Shown here: positions 1 to 4,530 of the stretch, piece by piece | Layout: every line of letters begins with the position of its first letter | How positions within the stretch are numbered: the first letter of the stretch is position 1 | DNA from: an uncultured Treponema sp. | GTDB lineage: Bacteria; Spirochaetota; Spirochaetia; Treponematales; Treponemataceae | DNA: 7,674 nt | Direction: 5' to 3' | Assembly: GCA_934691925.1 (NCBI GenBank) | Contig: CAKUTI010000052.1 | Coordinates: 1-7,674, forward strand | Translations under genes and position numbers: made by a program | Notes under the pieces: model-generated | Database searches by the model: none | Seen by the model: the letters and a program-made list of their open reading frames with translations, nothing else | What the model was told of the DNA's origin: nothing

Positions 1-59
1 CCTGAGTCAATGTGGGCACTGATACCGATATTACGTACTTTAGTAATATCAAAAGCCAT
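1..59 (-). CDS. fusA: Elongation factor G, N-terminal fragment (spirochaetal/mitochondrial-like type)
   Basis: The first 19 codons of a minus-strand gene run off the left edge of the window. They read MAFDITKVRNIGISAHIDSG (the last residue is set by a split codon), which is the start of translation elongation factor G. The segment RNIGISAHIDSG leads into the G1/P-loop of the GTPase domain; the following GKTT is outside the window. EF-G is a cytoplasmic GTPase that drives ribosomal translocation after peptide bond formation. The classical bacterial form usually reads AHIDAGKTTT. The Ser in place of Ala is typical of the spirochaetal EF-G 1 and mitochondrial EF-G1 group, so this is probably that paralogue and a second EF-G may exist elsewhere. 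The ATG is fixed by a well-spaced GAGAGGT ribosome binding site and an upstream promoter. Family assignment is strong; the subgroup is inferred from very few residues. Confidence 0.92.
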   Translation of the reverse strand, partial: MAFDITKVRNIGISAHIDS

Positions 60-65
60 ATTGTT

Positions 66-72
66 ACCTCTC
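66..72 (-). promoter_or_regulatory. Ribosome binding site of fusA
   Basis: GAGAGGT on the minus strand lies 6 bases before the ATG of the EF-G gene. Its match and spacing settle the start codon. Confidence 0.75.
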
Positions 73-102
73 AAAAATAAATTGCAAATTTAATATCTGA
101 TA

Positions 103-131
103 ATTATATGCGAATTCATTTTGATATTCAA
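103..131 (-). promoter_or_regulatory. Sigma-70-type promoter of fusA
   Basis: On the minus strand TTGAAT (126-131) is followed after exactly 17 bases by a perfect TATAAT (103-108). Transcription would start near position 96 and give a leader of about 37 bases containing the GAGAGGT site. The -35 box lies 25 bases beyond the stop codon of the upstream barrel-like gene, so fusA can be expressed independently of it. No clear intrinsic terminator separates the two genes, so some read-through is possible. Confidence 0.65.
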
Positions 132-156
132 TATACCGCTTTTTAAAAACAGCCTC

Positions 157-1695
157 CTAGAACGGCACTGAAATTCCGATTTTGCACGATGTTTTGATTT
201 TTTTGCTTGTGAATTTTACTGTGCAATTTGATGAAAAAGTCCCGCCCGAATTTTTCCCATTTTCACGGTTCAAGCTCAATGATGATGACGGCGCGATTAT
301 TTTGTTTTTTGGAGAAACTGCGAGACTGAAAGAATATTTTTGTTTTTTCTTTGAATCAAAAAATCCGTCTTGTAAATCGTCAAAATAAAATTTGCAGTCT
401 GCGGATACGGAAAGCGAGAAAAGTTTATTGCGCGACGAAAAAGAGATTTTTCCTTCGTGGTATTTTTCTGGAATTGAAGATTTTGACGAAGGTTTTTCGC
501 CTAAAATCAAGTTTGAAAGCGCGTATTCGCCTTTTACGGAAGCAAATCTGTTTTCAAAAAGAATTCCACCGCTGATTTTTAACGTTTCGTATTCTTCTGC
601 AAGGCTTGACGATGTGATTTTCCAGCTTTTTACGGCTGAAGCTCCTAATCTTAAAGATGAAATATTTTTGTCGCTGAATGAAAGCAAAAATTGCGGATTG
701 AAAGTCCATTGCTCTAAGGTTCTGCAGATTGATGACGAGCTGCTTATCAATGGCGCGGCGGCTGGAGAATTTTTTGAAGTCGGAATTGCAAAATAAGAAA
801 AATCGAAAAGAAAATTTTTGAAAACGAATCTGTTTTCTGATTTTATCCAAGCGTTGAAATCGTAGAAATTTTTGTATTCGTTGTTTTTTAAAGGATTTTC
901 ATGAATTCCTGTGTAGAAATTCGTCTTGAAAAGCGATGTTTTTAGCGAGGCTTCAAAACAGCCTGCGTAAAACCAATCTGCATCAAAATTGCAATAATTT
1001 TTTTGCAGGATTGAAGAATTATTTTCTATATAGAAGCGTCCGAAAGTTGAGGAAAGTTCTATCGCCACGATTTTTGAAAAGCGAAATTTTCCTTGCGCGG
1101 AAATTCCTGCCGAGTCGTCTTCTGATAAAAATGACTGGAAATCCATTTCAAAATTTTGGGAAAACGGAAGATTCAGCGAAATTGCCGCCGATTTTGGCTT
1201 TTCCGAGGAAGTTAATGTTGGAAGCGAAATTCCGATTCCTGGAGAAAACGAGAATGATTTTTTTAGCGGATTTGCCGTTGCCGCCGGAACCGGATTTTTC
1301 AATTTTGAAATGCTTCGTGAAAAGCTGTTCATTCCAAATTTGAAGACGAGCGGGGCGGAGTCGGAATAAAGCGAGATTGCGCCGCCGTAACGAAAGCCGT
1401 CTAAAAGCTCCAGTCGCTGGCTGAAATTTTCACAAGCTTGAATTTCGGAGAATTTTGTTTTTGGAAGCGAGCCGTAAGCGCGAAGTTCAAGACCGTCAAG
1501 AACAATTTGCGCGCCTGCGTTTGCGGAAACTGCTTTTTCTTTTTGAGAGGAGCTGGCGGGAAGCGTGAAAACCGCACTTGATGATAAATTCAAATATTTG
1601 AACGGCAAAAATTCTTTTTCGGATTTTGCGTTCAAAGCTGAAAAAGCGAAAAAACAGGCAAAAATTGCCGCTGATTTTTTTAAGATTTTTTCCAT
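157..1695 (-). CDS. Exported protein of unknown function, likely outer-membrane beta-barrel
   Basis: This encodes 512 residues from the ATG at 1695. I do not recognise a family. Residues 1-23 form a signal peptide: basic MEKILKK, a hydrophobic core IFACFFAFSAL, then a likely signal peptidase I site after LNA. Cys14 is a poor lipobox candidate because the region before it is too short and F is at -2. The mature chain is rich in Ser, Phe, Lys and Asn. It has many short stretches of alternating polar and hydrophobic residues and ends ISVPF with a terminal Phe, all usual for outer-membrane beta-barrels. No enzyme motif is visible. The frame stays open upstream to 1878, but those 61 codons are translated from a G+C-rich repeat plus an A/T-rich spacer and precede the signal peptide, so I rejected them. 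No clear Shine-Dalgarno precedes the ATG. A TATATA 5 bases upstream, with a possible TTGCCG 19 bases before it, may be a promoter with little or no leader. The gene is alone between a terminator and fusA. Coding status is fairly sure; the barrel is inferred. Confidence 0.75.
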   Translation of the reverse strand: MEKILKKSAAIFACFFAFSALNAKSEKEFLPFKYLNLSSSAVFTLPASSSQKEKAVSANAGAQIVLDGLELRAYGSLPKTKFSEIQACENFSQRLELLDGFRYGGAISLYSDSAPLVFKFGMNSFSRSISKLKNPVPAATANPLKKSFSFSPGIGISLPTLTSSEKPKSAAISLNLPFSQNFEMDFQSFLSEDDSAGISAQGKFRFSKIVAIELSSTFGRFYIENNSSILQKNYCNFDADWFYAGCFEASLKTSLFKTNFYTGIHENPLKNNEYKNFYDFNAWIKSENRFVFKNFLFDFSYFAIPTSKNSPAAAPLISSSSSICRTLEQWTFNPQFLLSFSDKNISSLRLGASAVKSWKITSSSLAEEYETLKISGGILFENRFASVKGEYALSNLILGEKPSSKSSIPEKYHEGKISFSSRNKLFSLSVSADCKFYFDDLQDGFFDSKKKQKYSFSLAVSPKNKIIAPSSSLSLNRENGKNSGGTFSSNCTVKFTSKKIKTSCKIGISVPF

Positions 1696-1770
1696 GCTTT
1701 TATATACGAAAAAAAAGTTAAAAATCGGCAAGAAATTTTCAAAAAAAGTAAAAAAAATGGAAAAACAAAA

Positions 1771-1880
1771 AATGCTACGCCCGGCTGTAACGGCGGCGAA
1801 GCCGTTGCGAAGCGAGCAAGCGAAGCTCGGCGAACGGAGCAATGAAGCCGAATGGCGGAACCGTGAAAGACGGGGCATTT
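1771..1880. repeat. G+C-rich dispersed repeat-like element with imperfect terminal inverted repeats (element 1)
   Basis: This segment of about 110 bp stands out as G+C-rich between A/T-rich flanks. Its ends carry AAATGC (1770-1775) and GCATTT (1875-1880) as inverted repeats, each next to a CCCG/CGGGG block. Inside are several copies of GCGAAGC-like words and a short hairpin, CGAGC (1813-1817) with GCTCG (1825-1829). It shares AGCGAAGCTCG (1819-1829) with the element inside polA (6093-6103, other strand). It also shares AATGCTACGCC (1771-1781) with the segment at 3533-3543 (other strand). No target-site duplication is evident. It has no gene of its own and is responsible for the false upstream extension of the barrel ORF. 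Membership of a genome-wide family is inferred from these shared words and from memory of similar Treponema repeats. Confidence 0.6.
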
Positions 1881-1960
1881 TATAGAAGAAATTTGCGAAG
1901 CTAGAGAAAAACTGGCGCGTGCGCCGCTGCTCTGCAAAATCATCGTCCTGAAAAATTTAA

Positions 1961-2014
1961 AATAAAAAATCGCCTGAATTGAAGCATTTTGTAGATTTGC
2001 TTAATTTTCAGGCG
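1961..2014 (-). terminator. Rho-independent terminator of the SPOR-domain gene
   Basis: On the minus strand, starting 56 bases after the SPOR stop codon, CGCCTGAA (arms 2007-2014 and 1971-1978) forms a perfect 8-bp stem. It is extended by AA/TT and AAGCA/TGCTT pairs across small bulges, with an 11-base loop (1987-1997). The stem is followed directly by ATTTTTTATT (1961-1970). A G+C-rich stem followed by a T-run is the standard intrinsic terminator, and it separates this gene from the barrel gene. A weaker GGCGC/GCGCC hairpin followed by T5 (about 1908-1925) could act as a backup. Confidence 0.85.
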
Positions 2015-2069
2015 GTTTCAGTTTCAGTTTCGATTTTTGATTTTCAGTTTTCTGTGATTTTCCGCGAAA

Positions 2070-3110
2070 TTATTTTTGAACGGCGGAATTTATAATCAGA
2101 GTTTTTGAATCGGCGAATTTTCCGATTTCTGAAATCATTTTTTGCCAGTACGAAGCCTCGCTTTTTGTCTGGTAAGGACCGACGCGGACTTTGAAATATT
2201 TGCTGTCCGTGAAAACTTCGACAGGGATTTTGTTTTCTTCGAGAACCGCGCGTGCAGAATCAGCGTTTTTCTTGCTTGAATAAGCTCCGACCTGAACCCA
2301 GAAAAGACTTTGCGGCGTTTTTGAAGCGTCTGCGATTTTCTGCGCCGCTGAAGATTTTGAAGTTTTTGCGGGAGCAGAAGATGAAGCCGATTTTGCTGCG
2401 CTCGCTGAGCTTGAAGATTTTGTTGCCGCTGTTGAAGAAGCGGTTTTTGGCTTTGAAGCGGAAGCCTTCGAAACTGGAGCGTAGTAATTTTCGCTTGCGG
2501 TGGCTGTGTTTGTTCGGCTTGGCTCGCTGTAGTTATAAGAAGCATTTGCGCCTGCCGCACCAGAAACAGAAGATGAAGCTGTATTTGCGTTTGCGCGCGC
2601 CGTTTCAAGCTGATTGTAAGTTTTTTCGTTTTGCGCCGTTAAATTTTGGCTGTTCGAAGCCTTTAGCGCGTTCAAGTCAAAAGTCGTTGTCTGAGAATAA
2701 ATGTTCACGTTGTCCGCTTTGATTGTCGGGCTTGCGTTTCCTGCCTGATTTTCGCCGTTCGCATTGTTCGTATTTGAGGAAGTAAGCGACGAAAGCTGAT
2801 TTTTTCCATTCTGATTTGAAAATTTATTTTCAGAATTTTGGTCGAAATCCGTTCTGTCAAGCTGGTCAAAATTAGAATCGTCTGAATTTTCTGCAAATGC
2901 GTCTGGAGCTGGAGTCGCAGGCGAGCCATATGATTTTGTGTCGCTTGAAACCGAGCTTGCGTTCACCCATCCGGTCGCCGGGTCAAAAGAAGCCTGCTGA
3001 ACAGGAGTGTTGTGCAATGAAGGAGAGTAAATGATTAAAGCCGCGCCGACAACAACAAGGAGAAAAATTCCAGCCGCAGCAACAATCCACAAAGTTTTTT
3101 TCTGTTCCAT
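2070..3110 (-). CDS. Membrane-anchored SPOR-domain protein (peptidoglycan-binding, envelope/division)
   Basis: This encodes 346 residues. The N-terminus is MEQKKTLW followed by one hydrophobic segment (about 7-28) with no cleavage site, so it should be an inner-membrane anchor with the rest in the periplasm. Residues 40-266 are a low-complexity linker: Asn/Gln/Ser-rich in 74-210, then almost pure Ser/Ala/Lys/Thr in 212-262. Residues 268-342 form a SPOR domain, seen in FWVQVGAYSSKKNA, a middle IPVEVF strand, and YFKVRVGPYQTKSEA. SPOR domains bind glycan strands lacking stem peptides, which occur at division sites, so a septal or cell-wall remodelling role is likely for the family. No catalytic domain is present; it resembles FtsN/DedD-type architecture without clear homology outside SPOR. 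The start is fixed by AAGAGG 8 bases before the ATG. It has its own promoter-like site and terminator, so it is probably monocistronic. Confidence 0.9.
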   Translation of the reverse strand: MEQKKTLWIVAAAGIFLLVVVGAALIIYSPSLHNTPVQQASFDPATGWVNASSVSSDTKSYGSPATPAPDAFAENSDDSNFDQLDRTDFDQNSENKFSNQNGKNQLSSLTSSNTNNANGENQAGNASPTIKADNVNIYSQTTTFDLNALKASNSQNLTAQNEKTYNQLETARANANTASSSVSGAAGANASYNYSEPSRTNTATASENYYAPVSKASASKPKTASSTAATKSSSSASAAKSASSSAPAKTSKSSAAQKIADASKTPQSLFWVQVGAYSSKKNADSARAVLEENKIPVEVFTDSKYFKVRVGPYQTKSEASYWQKMISEIGKFADSKTLIINSAVQK

Positions 3111-3118
3111 GATAAATT

Positions 3119-3124
3119 CCTCTT
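3119..3124 (-). promoter_or_regulatory. Ribosome binding site of the SPOR-domain gene
   Basis: AAGAGG on the minus strand, 8 bases before the ATG at 3110. It supports this start over any internal Met. Confidence 0.7.
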
Positions 3125-3137
3125 TTCAGAAAGCAAA

Positions 3138-3166
3138 ATAAAAATGCTTCCTGCCCATACGTTCAA
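3138..3166 (-). promoter_or_regulatory. Possible sigma-70-type promoter of the SPOR-domain gene
   Basis: On the minus strand TTGAAC (3161-3166) and TTTTAT (3138-3143) are separated by 17 bases. The -35 box matches four of six consensus positions and the -10 box four of six, in an A/T-rich region where chance matches are common. The predicted start lies about 20 bases before the ATG and includes the ribosome binding site. It fits the position after the coaE terminator, but is only moderately convincing. Confidence 0.4.
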
Positions 3167-3195
3167 TATCGGAAAATCAAAAAAAATGTTTAGAA

Positions 3196-3302
3196 AATTG
3201 CAGTTTCTAATTGCGAATTGCTTGTGCGCTTTGTATTTTTGCAGAACGACGAAAATTGCAAATTGCTTTTAATTATGAATTGAGCATTGAGAATTATGAA
3301 TT
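3196..3302. repeat. Cluster of short A/T-rich direct repeats in the coaE-SPOR intergenic region
   Basis: The word AATTGC occurs five times (starting at 3196, 3209, 3216, 3254 and 3261). AATTATGAATT occurs twice (3271-3281 and 3292-3302), with ATTGAG twice between. The pattern resembles simple intergenic repeats with period-like AATT words seen in several A/T-rich genomes. The plus-strand reading through it (NYELSIENYEL) is a typical spurious translation. No function is visible; slipped-strand expansion is the simplest origin. Confidence 0.5.
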
Positions 3303-3383
3303 ATTTTTAGAACTTTGTTCTTGGAACGGACTTTTTCTTCAGCAGCCAGTAATTTTTTACAGGCGCATTTTTAATCTAAAACA

Positions 3384-3423
3384 AGCCCCGCTGCTTCGGG
3401 TTCGCTCACGCTCATTGCCGCGC
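3384..3423. repeat. G+C-rich repeat-like segment (element 3, left part)
   Basis: A 40-bp G+C-rich island in A/T-rich sequence, containing CTGCTTCGGGTTCGCTCACG and ending in TTGCCGCGC (3415-3423). The GCTTCGGGT word also occurs in the element inside polA (near 6037-6050). TTGCCGCGC is repeated in inverted orientation at 3506-3514, so this and the segment at 3505-3543 could be two arms of one element about 160 bp long. Confidence 0.4.
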
Positions 3424-3504
3424 AAAAATTGTTTTTTGTTTTCGTGTGTTTTCGCGTTTCTGCTCAAAAAAATCGCAAAATCAAAAAATCCTTAAAATAA
3501 AAAA

Positions 3505-3543
3505 CGCGCGGCAACTTCCGCCCTGCGCATCTGGCGTAGCATT
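3505..3543. repeat. G+C-rich repeat-like segment (element 3, right part)
   Basis: A 39-bp G+C-rich island lying just beyond the coaE terminator. It starts with CGCGCGGCAA, whose GCGCGGCAA (3506-3514) is the inverted copy of 3415-3423. It ends with GGCGTAGCATT (3533-3543), the reverse complement of the AATGCTACGCC that starts element 1. The sharing of an 11-base terminal word with element 1 suggests a common repeat family or end sequence. Confidence 0.45.
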
Positions 3544-3563
3544 AAAAACAGCGCACTGTTTTT
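3544..3563 (-). terminator. Intrinsic terminator-like hairpin after coaE
   Basis: A perfect 8-bp stem (3544-3551 with 3556-3563) and a 4-base loop lie directly after the coaE stop codon. On the minus strand it reads AAAAACAG, loop TGCG, CTGTTTTT. The stem is A/T-rich, so it is weaker than the one after the SPOR gene, but the A-tract/hairpin/T-tract layout fits an intrinsic terminator and could work in both directions. It ends the polA-coaE stretch. Confidence 0.55.
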
Positions 3564-4277
3564 TCAGCCGTTTTTCACGATAAAAATTTCAATTCCGGTT
3601 TTTTTGTATTCTTCCAAAAGATTTTTCTGCGATTTGAATCTCGCTAAAATTTGCTTTGCCGGAAGATTGTCTCGCTTTTTCGCCCTCAAAAACCGTGTCA
3701 AAACCGGCGCGTTCACAAAAATTATTTTTGAGCAAAGCGACATCAGTTCCGGGATTTTATAAAGAACGGTCGCGTTTATAATCACGAATTTTCCTTTTGC
3801 GCGGTTTTCTTCAATAAATCGCTTCGTCAGCTCAATCGTTTTCGGATAGACGATTTTTTCCTGTCGCAAAAGAAGCTCTGACCGCGGAAAAATCAGTTTG
3901 CCTAATGCTTTTCGGTTCAGCGTTCCGTCGGCGCTTTTAAGATTTATTCCGCTTTTTTTCGCTTCGTTTTCAAAAGCCGCAAAAATTTTTTCAGTGCAGA
4001 GCGAAATTGCCTCGTGAACGGTTTTGTCCGAGTCAATCGAAACGAATTTTTCGCCAGAATTTTCGATTATTTTTTGCGTCACAAAATTTTTCCCGCTCGC
4101 CATTTTTCCAGTCAGGCAAATTATCTGAAAATCTGATTTGGAATTTGATTCAAAATCAGATTTTGAGGCGGAATTTTTGCGAAAATCAAAATCGAGAATT
4201 TTTGATTTCAAGAATTTTTTTAGAGAAATTTTTGTGACTTGGTTCCTTTTGAATTTTTTATTTGTCTTAAAAATCAT
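3564..4277 (-). CDS. coaE: Dephospho-CoA kinase, divergent
   Basis: Dephospho-CoA kinase phosphorylates the ribose 3'-OH of dephospho-CoA with ATP, the last step of CoA synthesis, in the cytoplasm. Recognition rests on order and spacing of motifs: P-loop ICLTGKMASGKN (53-64), a short acidic motif SIDSD (80-84), NRKALGKLIF (121-130, the family's R-x-x-LG-x-x-VF), IVYPKTIE (142-149, usually with HP), a core strand VIINATVL, and the LID-like RAKKRDN with SQ (216-217). Two points are odd. The P-loop has Asn64 where Ser/Thr normally binds Mg2+, and HP is YP. The 237 residues exceed the usual ~200 because of a basic, low-complexity extension of about 50 residues before the P-loop. The only Met before the motif is the annotated one and its Shine-Dalgarno is poor (GGAAG about 15 bases away), so a shorter non-ATG start is possible. 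It lies 253 bp after polA with no clear promoter, so co-transcription is plausible. Confidence 0.82.
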   Translation of the reverse strand: MIFKTNKKFKRNQVTKISLKKFLKSKILDFDFRKNSASKSDFESNSKSDFQIICLTGKMASGKNFVTQKIIENSGEKFVSIDSDKTVHEAISLCTEKIFAAFENEAKKSGINLKSADGTLNRKALGKLIFPRSELLLRQEKIVYPKTIELTKRFIEENRAKGKFVIINATVLYKIPELMSLCSKIIFVNAPVLTRFLRAKKRDNLPAKQILARFKSQKNLLEEYKKTGIEIFIVKNG

Positions 4278-4530
4278 TTTTTTTGATAAATCTTCCGTTT
4301 TTTCGATTTTGAATCTCGTCTGTTTCCGCGTGATTTTTTCCGCAGAAATTCAAAATCCTACAATTTTTCCGTTCTTTGGATTTTTCCCGATTTTTCAAAT
4401 TTTCTGAAAATTTGTGAAATTTTTTCGCGTTTCCAAATCTTTCAAAAGAATCTTAAAATTCTTCAATTTTTTGAAAATCTGGAGGCGCAATTTGTAGGTT
4501 TGAAAATCTGAAAATCCGCAAAATCAAAAA
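4278..4530. other. A/T-rich polA-coaE spacer with a 19-bp palindrome
   Basis: No gene is supported here. The spacer is very A/T-rich and repeats GAAAATCTG/GAAAATCCG-like words near 4470-4520. CAAATTTTC (4396-4404) and GAAAATTTG (4406-4414) form a perfect inverted repeat around one base, which could be a weak hairpin or a symmetric binding site; its base composition makes chance quite likely. I see neither a convincing terminator after polA nor a convincing promoter for coaE. Confidence 0.4.

Noticed and set aside
131..156. Possible terminator just after the barrel-gene stop
   Set aside because: The CTGTTTTTAAAAAG stretch has no adequate loop or G+C stem and overlaps the -35 box of the fusA promoter.
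1696..1878. N-terminal extension of the barrel-like ORF to an ATG at 1878
   Set aside because: The 61 extra residues are translated from the G+C-rich repeat and an A/T-rich spacer, and would bury a good signal peptide beginning at 1695.
2135..2722. Alternative ORFs in both strands across the SPOR gene linker
   Set aside because: They follow from the low-complexity Ser/Ala/Asn-coding sequence. The SPOR reading has a ribosome binding site, membrane anchor and domain.
3211..3495. Plus-strand ORF of 94 codons between coaE and the SPOR gene
   Set aside because: It runs through the AATT-type repeats and a G+C-rich repeat island, and has NYELSIENYEL-like content typical of spurious repeat translation.
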